The position numbers were made by a program, and so were the translations under genes. The notes below the pieces were generated by a model that saw only the letters and a program-made list of their open reading frames with translations, ran no database searches and was not told the origin of the DNA. A DNA stretch of 64,000 nucleotides, taken from positions 54,327 to 118,326 of the forward strand of contig CALFCF010000046.1 in NCBI GenBank assembly GCA_937951345.1, in the 5' to 3' direction. This document shows, one piece after another, positions 25,737 to 34,720 of this stretch. Numbering within the stretch: the stretch's first letter is position 1; each line of letters starts with the position of its first letter. The DNA comes from an uncultured Granulosicoccaceae bacterium. GTDB taxonomy: Bacteria > Pseudomonadota > Gammaproteobacteria > Granulosicoccales > Granulosicoccaceae.

Positions 25737-26600
25737 TCAGGCTTTCAGCAATGCAGGAAGTCCCGGGTAGTCACCTTTCTCTAAGGTACATTTGCGAACA
25801 CTGTTGCGCCACGGCTTACCCTGCTTGATGCGATCAATCGCTGTGTTTATATCAGTAATCAGACTTCCACCGATTACATTGATACCCCTCTCAAACAGCG
25901 GGTCGGGAAAACAACCGGCGCTGGGCCCGACCAACTCTATATGTAAGTTTGTATCGAGCGCTTGCAACAAGGAATCAAGGGTACCGTTTATCAAGGTAGA
26001 TGCAGTGCAGTAGACTATGTCGCATTGTCTGAGTGATTCCGGGTCCGCACTGGCGCTGATTCCACCTGGTTGTTCCCGACACACGTCTGCGACGATCGCC
26101 TGGTTTATCTCAAGAACATGCACCGTATAACCTCGCGCAACCAGCTGTCGCGCCTGTTCCCTGAAATAACCGACCATACCAACCTTGCAGCCCGATGTTA
26201 GTGTATCCGTAGTGGGCTTCTTTTCTGCGGGAACGAAACCGGTGCGTTGAAACGTTGCGGCAGTTGCGGCATTAATAGCCCCGTAGGTAATCGCCCGTTC
26301 AAATAAATCATTGGACGTAAGATTCTCCAACAAACTGACGACGCTTTGTCCTTTCGCGCGTTCTGCCATTGCTCGATAGTCTTCAACACGATCAGGTTGA
26401 ACATTAAGCAGCCGATAGAAAAATCCTGCATTCCCGTCTTCAAGCACCACCAACCCGAACTTATCATGCTTGGCATCAGATTCGGACGCACTGAGCATGT
26501 GCGCAGGTAGAACCACTTCGGCGACATCGGGCAGGTTGAGATGCCTGGTGGCTGTCCGTACCAGTTCTCTGAGTTTATGGTCGATATTTTTGACGGACAC
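25737..26600 (-). CDS. DUF364 (DUF4213-containing) Rossmann-like protein
   Basis: A 287-residue protein. The C-terminal half matches the DUF364 'putative heavy-metal chelation' family: SGCKVGMVGYFREQARQLVA (Rossmann-like strand and loop), VHVLEINQ, CDIVYCTASTLINGTLDSLL and IELVGPSAGCFPDPLFERG. The N-terminal half carries the linked DUF4213 enolase-like region (GAINAATAAT). Members occur beside metal-uptake genes in some genomes, but the reaction is unknown. Here it is alone, converging on the GcvT-type dehydrogenase gene with 31 bp between them. It has no signal peptide. Confidence 0.78.
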   Translation of the reverse strand: MSVKNIDHKLRELVRTATRHLNLPDVAEVVLPAHMLSASESDAKHDKFGLVVLEDGNAGFFYRLLNVQPDRVEDYRAMAERAKGQSVVSLLENLTSNDLFERAITYGAINAATAATFQRTGFVPAEKKPTTDTLTSGCKVGMVGYFREQARQLVARGYTVHVLEINQAIVADVCREQPGGISASADPESLRQCDIVYCTASTLINGTLDSLLQALDTNLHIELVGPSAGCFPDPLFERGINVIGGSLITDINTAIDRIKQGKPWRNSVRKCTLEKGDYPGLPALLKA

Positions 26601-26834
26601 GGTGTGAAACAGTAATCGACAGAGGATTAACGAGGCAACAGATTGGAATAAATCCGGGTGTGAGTCAAGATTCCGGCGTTTGCCAGTTTTTCACAGCAGA
26701 AGCGATAGGTGTGACGCTGCGAAGTGGTGGTTTATGATGGCGCAGGTGTTGCATTTTATTGGTGGTGACGCGGTGGGCATGAAGATATGCAGGCTGCCGC
26801 ATTTCTGATGGACTCCCTGTGGTAAACAAGTTTA

Positions 26835-27383
26835 ATGCAAATAATCGATACTCAGCTCGAAGGTGTAAAGATCATAGAGCCACGCGTGTTTGGTGATGAG
26901 CGCGGGTTTTTTCTGGAATCGTGGAATCAACAGGCGTATGAGGACGCGGGGCTTCCTACACATTTCGTTCAAGATAATCATTCGCGCTCGTCGCAGGGCG
27001 TGCTGCGCGGTTTGCATTTTCAGACGCAACAACCGCAAGGCAAGCTGGTTCGTGTAACCAGTGGTGAGGTATTTGACGTTGCCGTAGACATTAATCCGTC
27101 TTCGCCGACATACAGTCAGTGGGTGGGTGTTCATTTGTCGGCATTCAATCACAGGCTGTTCTACATTCCACCCGGATTCGCGCACGGGTTCTACGTGATT
27201 TCGGAGTCAGCTGACTTTCAGTACAAATGCACTGATTACTATGCACCACAGTACGAGTGTAGTTTGCGTTGGAACGACCCGATCATCGGTATCGAATGGC
27301 CCCTGGTTAACGGTGAGCCTCCTAAATTGTCAGACAAGGATGCGGAATGTTCGTTTCTTGAGCAGCTGGACATTGCCGCATGA
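26835..27383 (+). CDS. rfbC: dTDP-4-dehydrorhamnose 3,5-epimerase
   Basis: A 182-residue RmlC cupin that epimerises dTDP-4-keto-6-deoxyglucose at C3 and C5 on the way to dTDP-L-rhamnose. It opens IDTQLEGVKIIEPRVFGDER, then FFLESWNQQAYEDAG and QDNHSRSSQGVLRGLHFQTQ, with the catalytic histidine in RGLHFQ. It continues GEVFDVAVDINPSSPTY and FYIPPGFAHGFYV. It overlaps rfbD by 4 bp as ATGA and starts the rfbC-rfbD-rfbB operon. Confidence 0.95.
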   Translation: MQIIDTQLEGVKIIEPRVFGDERGFFLESWNQQAYEDAGLPTHFVQDNHSRSSQGVLRGLHFQTQQPQGKLVRVTSGEVFDVAVDINPSSPTYSQWVGVHLSAFNHRLFYIPPGFAHGFYVISESADFQYKCTDYYAPQYECSLRWNDPIIGIEWPLVNGEPPKLSDKDAECSFLEQLDIAA

Positions 27384-28252
27384 GGGTGCTTGTCACCGGC
27401 GGTACATCCGGCCAGCTCTATTCTGAATTACTGCGTACCTGTCCTGACTCTTTAGAACTGCTCACGACGGGTAGCGAGCGTCTTGATATTACAGATTCAA
27501 CCGCCGTGCAGAACGTGGTATCTGATCTATCGCCTGCTTACATCATCAACGCGGCTGCCTACACGGCAGTCGACAATGCTGAAGATGAGAGCAACATTGA
27601 TGCGGCCTATGCCGTTAATGAGCACGGTGTTGCCAATCTGGCAACGGCCGCCTCTGCAGCAGGAGCAGGGTTGATTCATGTTTCGACGGATTTTGTTTTC
27701 GGTGACATGCCGGCAACACCGATACGACCGGACGCACCGACTGACCCTGTGAGTGTTTACGGCAAGAGTAAACTTGCGGGCGAACAGCGATTGTCAACCT
27801 TGATGCCCAATGATGCGTTGATCGTACGCACTGCCTGGGTGTACTCGTCTTTTGGTAACAATTTTGTCAAAACCATGTTGCGATTGATGAACGAGCGCGA
27901 CGAGGTTGGTGTGATTGCTGATCAGGTCGGATCACCCACCTGGGCTCATGGTCTGGCCGCTGCTCTGTGGCGTGGGGTTGAAACCAAAAGTACCGGCATC
28001 ATGCATTGGACCGGTGCGGGTGTTGCGAGTTGGTATGATTTTGCGCAGGCTATTTTGGAAGAAGGAAGGCATTGCGGTTTGATCGATAATGACCGCATTT
28101 TTGTAAACCCCCTTCGAACAGATCAATACCCGACACCTGCGGCCCGGCCGTCCTACAGCGTGTTGGAAACATCGGTTACACGTGCTGAATTGGGTATCAA
28201 ACCTGTGCATTGGCGCGAAGAACTTCGAGAGATGCTGAGAGAACTAACATGA
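27380..28252 (+). CDS. rfbD: dTDP-4-dehydrorhamnose reductase
   Basis: A 290-residue RmlD. This short-chain reductase makes dTDP-L-rhamnose with NAD(P)H. MRVLVTGGTSGQLYSEL is the nucleotide-binding start, NAAAYTAVDNAEDESN is a family motif, and the catalytic Tyr-Lys pair is in DPVSVYGKSKLAGEQ. VRTAWVYSSFGNNFVKTML and AARPSYSVLETS are further RmlD signatures. It overlaps both neighbours by 4 bp. The product would feed O-antigen, capsule or another rhamnose-containing glycan. Confidence 0.95.
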   Translation: MRVLVTGGTSGQLYSELLRTCPDSLELLTTGSERLDITDSTAVQNVVSDLSPAYIINAAAYTAVDNAEDESNIDAAYAVNEHGVANLATAASAAGAGLIHVSTDFVFGDMPATPIRPDAPTDPVSVYGKSKLAGEQRLSTLMPNDALIVRTAWVYSSFGNNFVKTMLRLMNERDEVGVIADQVGSPTWAHGLAAALWRGVETKSTGIMHWTGAGVASWYDFAQAILEEGRHCGLIDNDRIFVNPLRTDQYPTPAARPSYSVLETSVTRAELGIKPVHWREELREMLRELT

Positions 28253-29367
28253 AATCATTGATGGTAACCGGTGGTGCTGGTTTTATCGGGTCGAACTTCG
28301 TCCACTACTGGCTTGAACAGTATCCGGATGACCGAATTGTCGTGGTTGATGCGCTGACCTATGCCGGCAATCGCGATAATCTCAGTGGTGTCACGGCGAA
28401 CGCGAATCTGCGATTCGAGCATGCGGATATCAATGACACGGAGCGCATGCAGCAATTGCTGCGTGATGAAGTGATCGACACCATCGTGCATTTCGCCGCA
28501 GAAAGCCACGTTGATCGCTCCATAGAAGGCCCGGACGCGTTTGTTACAACTAATGTCCTGGGTACCCACAGTTTACTTAAAGCGGCCAGACAGGTATGGC
28601 TGATTGAAGGCGACGGCGACGGTAACCCATTGGCTGGGCACCGTTTTCATCATGTATCAACAGACGAGGTATACGGCAGTCTTGAACCAGATGATCCGGC
28701 GTTTACCGAGCGCACCGCCTATGCGCCGAATTCACCTTATTCAGCAAGCAAAGCAGCATCCGATTTTCTGGTACGGGCTTATCATCATACCTATGGACTT
28801 GATGTAACGACCAGCAACTGCTCGAACAATTACGGACCGTATCACTTCCCGGAAAAACTGATTCCACTGGTAATTCTGAATATTCTGCATGGTAAGGCAT
28901 TACCGATCTATGGTGATGGTAAAAATATTCGTGATTGGCTGTATGTCGAAGATCATGCTTATGGTATCGATTTGGTTATCCGCCAAGGAAAAGTGGGCGA
29001 AACCTATAACATCGGTGGTTGTAATGAATGGACCAACATCGACATTGTGCAGCTGGTGTGCAAACTGATCGATCAGCGTTTCGATGCAGATGAAAACCTT
29101 GCACAGCGATTTCCGGATAGCCCGGCTGCCAATGGTACGACATCCAACACATTGATAGAGTTTGTTCGTGACCGAGCAGGACACGACTTCCGCTATGCTA
29201 TTGATGCGAGTTTCAGCGAGAACGAGCTGGGTTATGCGCCGCGCGTGACCTTTGAAGAGGGCATCGAACGCACAATTGACTGGTACCTTGCCAATGAATC
29301 CTGGTGGCAGGCGGTGATGGACGGTAGTTATCAGGCGTGGATTGAAACCAATTACAAAGCTGCTTGA
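28249..29367 (+). CDS. rfbB: dTDP-glucose 4,6-dehydratase
   Basis: The start is placed at the ATG at 28249, overlapping the rfbD stop as ATGA; an upstream in-frame start would extend 13 codons into rfbD and is unlikely. A 372-residue RmlB: MVTGGAGFIGSNFVHYW binds NAD, HFAAESHVDRSI and HHVSTDEVYGSL are substrate-site motifs, and NSPYSASKAASDFLVRAYHH holds the Tyr-Lys pair. NCSNNYGPYHFPEKLIPL and GDGKNIRDWLYVEDHA are also typical. rfbA (the thymidylyltransferase) is absent from this operon. The stop overlaps the end of the convergent nitronate monooxygenase gene by 16 bp. Confidence 0.95.
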   Translation: MKSLMVTGGAGFIGSNFVHYWLEQYPDDRIVVVDALTYAGNRDNLSGVTANANLRFEHADINDTERMQQLLRDEVIDTIVHFAAESHVDRSIEGPDAFVTTNVLGTHSLLKAARQVWLIEGDGDGNPLAGHRFHHVSTDEVYGSLEPDDPAFTERTAYAPNSPYSASKAASDFLVRAYHHTYGLDVTTSNCSNNYGPYHFPEKLIPLVILNILHGKALPIYGDGKNIRDWLYVEDHAYGIDLVIRQGKVGETYNIGGCNEWTNIDIVQLVCKLIDQRFDADENLAQRFPDSPAANGTTSNTLIEFVRDRAGHDFRYAIDASFSENELGYAPRVTFEEGIERTIDWYLANESWWQAVMDGSYQAWIETNYKAA

Positions 29368-30323
29368 AAACGGTTGACGATATCTGCTACCGGTTCAATA
29401 CGAGCTATGTCGCCGGCGCTCTTGCCGGCTTGCCAGTAGTCCTTGTAGCCTGATCCTGCCACGCTAGCCTTTTTGAGCTTGTAAATGGATTGCAGCGTGT
29501 AGATGCTGCGCATTATATGTTTACCCTTGCGATGCTTAAGCAACCAGCGCGCGACAGGACCTGCTTTGGTACCGATCGATTCTATATACGGTGTTTTTAT
29601 TATTGCGACGGGTACGCCAGAAATTTTTTCAGTCAGAACGATGTCGTCAGCATCCGCGTTTATGATGGCCTGTTTGTAGTCGAGGTGCGCGCTGCACTCT
29701 TCGGTGGCAATAAACCGGGTACCCAATTGTGCTCCTGCGTAGCCCATATCCAACATCGATTTAAAACGTTCGACGTTTCCGATTCCCCCGGCACAGACAA
29801 CCGGTTTACCCAAGGCTCCGATGTCGTCGAGTAATTCTTCCGGCGAGAGTTTGCCGGCGTGTCCACCCGCACGATTGTTTACGCAGATAAATCCATCCAC
29901 ACCCCCATCCAGGGCTTTTTGAGCAAACTTGCGGCTGGTGACATCGTGGTAGACCGTGATGCCATGTTGTTCTGCGAGTTTTACAACCCATGCGGGATTT
30001 CCGAGTGCTGTGATAAAAAATTTCACCCCTGCATCTGCGGATTGCTCGGCCCAGCGTCGTGTGCGTTCCTGATACGTCTTTGAGCTGGTCTCGAGGATCA
30101 AATTTACTCCAATCGGACGGTTTGTTAATGAATGTATGTATTTCAACCCGTCTTCAAAATCATGGCCATGCACATAGCTCAGGCTCATTGGCTGAACGAT
30201 ACCGATAGCGCCTGCTGCACTGGCAGCTGCAACCAGTTCCGGGTTGCTGCAGGGGTACATGGCGCCACAAATCAGCGGAACCTCTATGCCAAGCTGACGA
30301 CAGAATTCAGTGCTGTTGATCAT
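29352..30323 (-). CDS. Nitronate monooxygenase-like FMN protein
   Basis: A TIM-barrel FMN enzyme of the NPD/2-nitropropane dioxygenase family. The start at 30323 is preferred because it gives MINSTEFCRQLGIEVPLICG, the usual opening strand, and begins 5 bp after the stop of the upstream gene; a start at 30362 would overlap that gene. Motifs include GAIGIVQPMS, VNNRAGGHAG (catalytic-loop histidine), KPVVCAGGIGNVE and GAQLGTRFIATEECSAH. Related proteins oxidise alkyl nitronates or act as enoyl-ACP-reductase-like flavoproteins, so the true substrate is open. It is co-oriented with, and probably translated together with, the DUF4442 gene. Confidence 0.83.
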   Translation of the reverse strand: MINSTEFCRQLGIEVPLICGAMYPCSNPELVAAASAAGAIGIVQPMSLSYVHGHDFEDGLKYIHSLTNRPIGVNLILETSSKTYQERTRRWAEQSADAGVKFFITALGNPAWVVKLAEQHGITVYHDVTSRKFAQKALDGGVDGFICVNNRAGGHAGKLSPEELLDDIGALGKPVVCAGGIGNVERFKSMLDMGYAGAQLGTRFIATEECSAHLDYKQAIINADADDIVLTEKISGVPVAIIKTPYIESIGTKAGPVARWLLKHRKGKHIMRSIYTLQSIYKLKKASVAGSGYKDYWQAGKSAGDIARIEPVADIVNRFQAAL

Positions 30324-30327
30324 AGTT

Positions 30328-30825
30328 CTACTGTTTTGTTCGGGCAGTGGAGACAGGTCCAACTAGCCAGGTTGCCGTACCGGTGGCGACGCATTCGCCG
30401 CTCTCATCGTAAATCGAGGCTTGCACGGGCAGTTCCTGCTCGTCGGAGGTCGTCGGTGGCGTACTTCGGCATTCTGAGCGGAGCGTACCACGCGCTTTTT
30501 TGTGGTAGTTGATTTGGAGTTCTATCAGTATCGCGCGCGAATCTGACGGAGCGCCTGTGAGCGTCGCAAGTCCGGTTGTGAATTCGGCAAGGTTTGCCAG
30601 CGCTATGGCATGTATCGAACGTAAGTGGTTACGCACTCGACGACGATCCGGTAGATGCACCACGGCATAGCCCGGCTCTATATGCATAACCACGGGACGC
30701 ATACTGCCGGTGTAGGGGATCATCCAGCCAGCAAGTCGGCTGAATAGCCACTTGCCGCCGGGGTAACGCGACAACCCGTTCCATAGCAACAGGGCTTTTT
30801 CACCAATAGACTCTTTTTTGCTCAC
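30328..30825 (-). CDS. DUF4442 hotdog-fold thioesterase-like protein
   Basis: A 165-residue single hotdog domain. The helix-strand pattern MRPVVMHIEPGYAVVHLPDR, then VRNHLRSIHAIALANLAEF (central hotdog helix), followed by IELQINYHKKARGTLR, matches the DUF4442/PaaI-like group. Such proteins are thought to hydrolyse acyl-CoA or related thioesters. Its stop lies 4 bp from the start of the nitronate monooxygenase-like gene, so the pair forms a small operon. The substrate is unknown. Confidence 0.75.
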   Translation of the reverse strand: MSKKESIGEKALLLWNGLSRYPGGKWLFSRLAGWMIPYTGSMRPVVMHIEPGYAVVHLPDRRRVRNHLRSIHAIALANLAEFTTGLATLTGAPSDSRAILIELQINYHKKARGTLRSECRSTPPTTSDEQELPVQASIYDESGECVATGTATWLVGPVSTARTKQ

Positions 30826-30987
30826 AAGCGGGCAGCCCCTAACATTTACCTGGAGGTTCTAGTCTATCAGGTCGCTTTTTGAAAGATACTTGTAGGTGCC
30901 GTGGTCCAGGCAAAGGTTAAAAAGTTGAATGATGGTCAAGTACGTGAGTAGCTGTCGGGGCCCGGAAAGATTTTACTGGAGGCAAAT

Positions 30988-31018
30988 AAAAAAAAGCCTG
31001 AACACGACAGTCTCAGGC
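30988..31018 (-). terminator. Rho-independent terminator of rpoE-chrR
   Basis: On the minus strand GCCTGA, an 11-nt loop and TCAGGC are followed by eight T. It lies 28 bp past the chrR stop and is the clearest minus-strand terminator in the window. Confidence 0.8.
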
Positions 31019-31045
31019 CTTGTGGCGGACCAAGTGAGTTGAAGG

Positions 31046-31774
31046 CTAGATGCCGACAAACGGTTGTATGAGCTTGCCCACTAATCCCTTGTACCGTGCA
31101 GGTGCATTGGAAGCGATTAACGCGATACAGGGTTCATCGCTGTCAATGACCGGTTTGTGAGAATGCTCTGGTCCCAAGTCTGCCACATCCCCTGCGCTAT
31201 AACGACCCAGCGAATCTGAGTAGGATCCGTGCAGCACCAATGTCAATTCATGATCGCCATGCTCATGCTCGATAAGTTGGGTACCAGGCTGAATTCTGAG
31301 TAGTTTGAAAGCACCGTCCTTCTTGCTGCCGGTCCCAAGTTCGAACTGCTCAATACCGCGAGCCAGTGGTTTCCAGGGCAGGTTATCGACACTTGCAGGG
31401 AGACGTCTGGCCAGCGGCAGAGGAACTCGTAGAGCGGTTTCCCGCGTAACTTCGTGCGCACACGGTCGTTTATCGCTCTGATCATTTTGTTCAGTGGTGC
31501 GGTCGTCAAGTTGTACAACGTCTGAGAGACGACACTTTTTAAGCATTTCTGTTGCTGTCAGTGCTGGTATTGCGCTGTCTGATTGTTCAACAAAGTAACC
31601 ACCGACGCTGTCAAGGAGTTTGGCTTTCTCCCGGCAACAGGGACACATTGTCAAATGACTAGCGACAACTACCTCGAACGCTTCGCTTAGAGACCCGGTT
31701 GCATAAGCAGTAAGTGTCTCTTCTGCGAGATGGTGACTGATACCCGTTTTATGTACTGTATTTTGCGTTGTCAT
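31046..31774 (-). CDS. chrR: ChrR-type zinc anti-sigma factor with cupin domain
   Basis: A 242-residue protein with the two parts of ChrR. The N-terminal anti-sigma domain carries the zinc motif SHLTMCPCCREKA (His-x3-Cys-x2-Cys) at about residues 40-50. The C-terminal cupin (residues 150-240) has LIEHEHGDHELTLVLHGSYS and LGPEHSHKPVIDSDEP, with the metal-binding H-x-H and later H residues. In Rhodobacter sphaeroides, ChrR holds RpoE inactive until singlet oxygen triggers release, and the cupin domain is needed for that response. It lies downstream of rpoE on the same strand with a 228-bp spacer, longer than usual. Confidence 0.92.
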   Translation of the reverse strand: MTTQNTVHKTGISHHLAEETLTAYATGSLSEAFEVVVASHLTMCPCCREKAKLLDSVGGYFVEQSDSAIPALTATEMLKKCRLSDVVQLDDRTTEQNDQSDKRPCAHEVTRETALRVPLPLARRLPASVDNLPWKPLARGIEQFELGTGSKKDGAFKLLRIQPGTQLIEHEHGDHELTLVLHGSYSDSLGRYSAGDVADLGPEHSHKPVIDSDEPCIALIASNAPARYKGLVGKLIQPFVGI

Positions 31775-32002
31775 GGTTGTGTAATGGTTGCATGCAGATA
31801 GGGACTACAACCGATTATTCTCCTGGAGATCTGCCAGCCATACATGCTGACTTGTATTTATTTCAACCAGTGGCTTTAGTTTTTTACTGGTTGTGCTGCT
31901 AAACATCTTTAATTGTCGCTCTAGCGTGGTGTATTGGATTAATCGCTGAACTATTTGCATTTAATGTGACAAGTTTTGATTGTTTTTAAAGTAACTTTTA
32001 AA

Positions 32003-32668
32003 TTAGTTTTCAAACGGGCTGGAATCTGCGTCGCCAATTTGCATGTTCGTTCGGATACTTTGCAGAGCCAGTCGAATGCGTGATTTAACAGTTCCTACCG
32101 GTAGTCCTAGCCACTCGGCGATATCGCCATGCGACTGTCCCCTGAAGTAGGATAAATGCATCACCTGCTTTTGTTCCGGTGGCAAGTTATCCATTGCCTC
32201 GTACATTTTCCCGGTATGCTGCGCGAGAGCGGTTTCAGACTCGAGTGTCTCGTCGACGAGGTTGTCATTCAGCCCGCGTTCGAGCATTGCGTCGTCCAGC
32301 TCCACCTCGATGCGCGAGTTGCCGCGCAGGTGATCGATGCGACGGTTTCGGGCGATTGTGAAGATCCACGTGCTCGCAGCAGCCTTACCTGGATCATAGC
32401 TTTCTGCACGCCGCCAGATAATCAGCATGATTTCCTGCATGAGCTCTTCAGCTGTGTTCTCTTCCATGCCCTTGCCGAGCAGGAATGATTTCACTCTGCC
32501 GGCGAAGTGTGTATAGATAATTGAGAACGCTGCCTCATCGCGATTGTCGCCGATAGCAACCAACGCCTGGCTCAGTTCGTCGCGACCGAGTTCATTCAAC
32601 AGCCTGTTCCTCTGGCTGGCCGGTATTACTGCGGCGTGAGCGGGCATCGATGTGCGGCGATTGTTCAT
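32003..32668 (-). CDS. rpoE: ECF RNA polymerase sigma factor RpoE (ECF11 type)
   Basis: A 221-residue ECF sigma factor. Region 2 spans about residues 45-115 (AAFSIIYTHFAGRVKSFLLG, ELMQEIMLIIWRRAESYDPG and STWIFTIARNRRIDHLRG). Region 4 spans about 150-210 (LPPEQKQVMHLSYFRGQSHG, LGLPVGTVKSRIRLALQSIR). The pairing with ChrR marks it as ECF11, the singlet-oxygen-responsive group. The start at 32668 coincides with the expected transcription start of a candidate RpoE promoter, so the ATG at 32647 (MPAHAAVIPA) may be the true start. A run of neighbouring genes on the opposite strand fits its regulon. Confidence 0.93.
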   Translation of the reverse strand: MNNRRTSMPAHAAVIPASQRNRLLNELGRDELSQALVAIGDNRDEAAFSIIYTHFAGRVKSFLLGKGMEENTAEELMQEIMLIIWRRAESYDPGKAAASTWIFTIARNRRIDHLRGNSRIEVELDDAMLERGLNDNLVDETLESETALAQHTGKMYEAMDNLPPEQKQVMHLSYFRGQSHGDIAEWLGLPVGTVKSRIRLALQSIRTNMQIGDADSSPFEN

Positions 32669-32673
32669 AAGAA

Positions 32674-32703
32674 CCGTTACGCCTTGCCGTTTCGAATGGA
32701 TCA
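32674..32703 (-). promoter_or_regulatory. Candidate RpoE-dependent promoter of rpoE
   Basis: On the minus strand TGATCC (32703-32698), an 18-bp spacer, then TAACGG (32679-32674). This resembles the TGATC -35 and TAA-type -10 recalled for Rhodobacter RpoE. Transcription would start at about 32667, at the annotated ATG itself. Confidence 0.4.
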
Positions 32704-32994
32704 GTGGATGACATTAGTGACGAGGCTGGACCCGCGTTAAATTGGGATGTTTCGATGCAGGTCATCATGCGACCGACTATGACTTTTCGTAATATCAGGG
32801 TAACGGTTGAACCGTCAGAGCAGACATCGATGACAAAACGCGGCGCTCGAAGCGCGAGGATAGAGTTGTGAAACTCCTGTGTACAACTGAACATGCTGCT
32901 GAAAGCTCTGTTTGTTGTTATTCAGTCCGATTGCCATGCGTGTTTCGTATCGGTCACGGCAATCAGCTTTTTTATGAGTTATTTTCAGTTTTAA

Positions 32995-33026
32995 AACGTA
33001 AGAAAAAAAACGTAAGAAAACGTAAG
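32995..33026. repeat. Three AACGTAAG boxes in the rpoE/amine oxidase spacer
   Basis: AACGTAAG occurs at 32995-33002, 33009-33016 and 33019-33026, separated by A-rich linkers. The boxes may be regulator sites or a decayed tandem repeat. Confidence 0.5.
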
Positions 33027-33146
33027 CAATTTCAAGCACAAAGCGAAACTCAAACCGTGCAATGCACAAAAATACTTTTATTTCCGTTGTCAGTACTTTA
33101 ACGGAATAGTCCGTAGAGAAGTGATGTTATATATAAATGTAGTAAA

Positions 33147-34661
33147 ATGATAGAAAAAGTAGCTTCAAGGAAAACAGTCAACCAGTGCGATAGCAACTCG
33201 GAAATGCGACATTACCAACGTTCAGGATCTCATCAGGATGCGATCACTGGTCGATCCCTGCGCGTGGCTGTGGTCGGTAGTGGAGCTGCCGGGTTATCTG
33301 CGGCCTGGTTACTCAGTCAGAAACACAATGTAGTTGTTTTCGAAGCTAACGACTGGGTGGGTGGTCATGCGCACAGTGCGTTTGTCGACCAAGCCAAGCA
33401 GCAATTAATCTCCGGTGCGCCGGTTGATGGCGAATCTGTAAATGCGGCGAGCAATCAATTGGTGGTCGACACAGGTTTCATTGTTTACAACGAGTCAACC
33501 TATCCGAATTTCACAGCCTGGATGAACCTTCTGGGCGCGCCAACACAAGCCACTGATATGTCATTTGCTGTCTCGCGTGGAGATGGTGCATTTGAATACG
33601 CGGGTGGTCCACTGCCTGGACTGTTTGCACAGAAATCGAATCTGTGCCGGCCCCGGTTCTGGCGCATGCTTCGTGACATCGTTCGATTTTACAAAGAGGC
33701 TGTTGATGAATCGCAGCGATCAGCTTCGACCACGCTTGGAGAATTTCTGCGTGAACACCGATACAGTCAGACATTTATCGATGATCATTTGCTTCCTTTT
33801 GGCGCCGCAATCTGGTCAACGCCGCAAGAGAAAATGCTTGCCTATCCGTTGCGTTCTTTCGTGCGGTTTTGTGATAACCATGGCCTGCTAAAACTTACTG
33901 GCAGACCGCAGTGGCGCTCTGTCACCGGCGGCAGTGCAGCTTACGTGCGGCGGGTCCAGGCAGCAATTATCGAAAACGGTAGTTCCTTTCAGACAAATAC
34001 TGCGGTTACCGGTGTGCAGCGAGACCCCGAAGGTGTGCGCGTTATGACAAACGGTGGTGACAGTGAACGCTTTGATCATGTGGTTATGGCCTGTCATGCT
34101 GATCAGGCACTTGCGTTACTTGAATTGCCGTCAGATTCAGAGCATCGACTTTTGAGTAAATTTGCCTACGAAGAGAATCACGCGGTACTGCACACCGATG
34201 AACGGGTGATGCCAAAACGCCAGGCAGCATGGGCTAGCTGGAACTATGTCGAGCATACCGCAGTTGGAAAGCAGTCAAAACCGGGCGTTGTGTACTGGAT
34301 GAACCGTCTACAAAGCCTGCCGGGCGATGTTAACTACTTTGTATCGCTGAACCCGCAGAGAGAGATTTTAAAAGAGCGTGTACTGCGCGAAACGGTTTAC
34401 CACCATCCGCTGTTCTGTGAACAGACTTATTCCGCGCAACAGGCACTTTGGAGCCTGCAGGGTGTGAACAACACCTGGTTTTGTGGCAGTTATTTTGGCT
34501 CGGGTTTCCATGAAGACGCGATTCAGGCCGGTCTTGCGGTCGCCGAGCAACTCGGTGGCGTATCGCGTCCATGGCGGGTTGATCATCCGTCTTCGCGTAT
34601 ATTTCTATCGCTGGATGCATCAGCGAATGCACAAACCCAGGCTTCGACAGTGCCTTCATGA
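33147..34661 (+). CDS. FAD-dependent amine oxidase-like protein (ECF11 regulon type)
   Basis: A 504-residue flavoprotein. After a variable 40-residue N-terminus comes LRVAVVGSGAAGLSAAWLL, the FAD-binding dinucleotide fold, then FEANDWVGGHAHSAFV (the GG doublet of amine oxidases). The C-terminal FAD motif is YFGSGFHEDAIQAGLAVAEQ. This is the type found next to DUF1365 and cyclopropane-fatty-acid synthase genes in RpoE-ChrR regulons, where loss of such genes reduces survival of singlet oxygen. Its substrate is unknown; a role in lipid modification together with the Cfa-like enzyme is likely. It is transcribed away from rpoE and precedes DUF1365 by 59 bp. Confidence 0.9.
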   Translation: MIEKVASRKTVNQCDSNSEMRHYQRSGSHQDAITGRSLRVAVVGSGAAGLSAAWLLSQKHNVVVFEANDWVGGHAHSAFVDQAKQQLISGAPVDGESVNAASNQLVVDTGFIVYNESTYPNFTAWMNLLGAPTQATDMSFAVSRGDGAFEYAGGPLPGLFAQKSNLCRPRFWRMLRDIVRFYKEAVDESQRSASTTLGEFLREHRYSQTFIDDHLLPFGAAIWSTPQEKMLAYPLRSFVRFCDNHGLLKLTGRPQWRSVTGGSAAYVRRVQAAIIENGSSFQTNTAVTGVQRDPEGVRVMTNGGDSERFDHVVMACHADQALALLELPSDSEHRLLSKFAYEENHAVLHTDERVMPKRQAAWASWNYVEHTAVGKQSKPGVVYWMNRLQSLPGDVNYFVSLNPQREILKERVLRETVYHHPLFCEQTYSAQQALWSLQGVNNTWFCGSYFGSGFHEDAIQAGLAVAEQLGGVSRPWRVDHPSSRIFLSLDASANAQTQASTVPS

Positions 34662-34720
34662 GACATTGTCAGTCACATACAGGGATACGATGTGCGAACA
34701 CCGGCACGATGAGATAGTTT

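Larger units (their letters stand above)
32669..33146. other. Divergent control region between rpoE and the amine oxidase gene
   Basis: 478 bp with no convincing gene. It contains a candidate RpoE promoter for rpoE at its left end (32674-32703) and three AACGTAAG boxes (32995-33026). The 150 bp before the amine oxidase start are very A+T-rich (for example TTATATATAA). No TGATCC-type element was found facing the plus strand. Confidence 0.5.

Noticed and set aside
32995..33026. AACGTAAG boxes as a CRISPR-like or phage repeat array
   Set aside because: Three 8-bp boxes with A-rich linkers of different length have no spacer structure. At most they are regulator sites.
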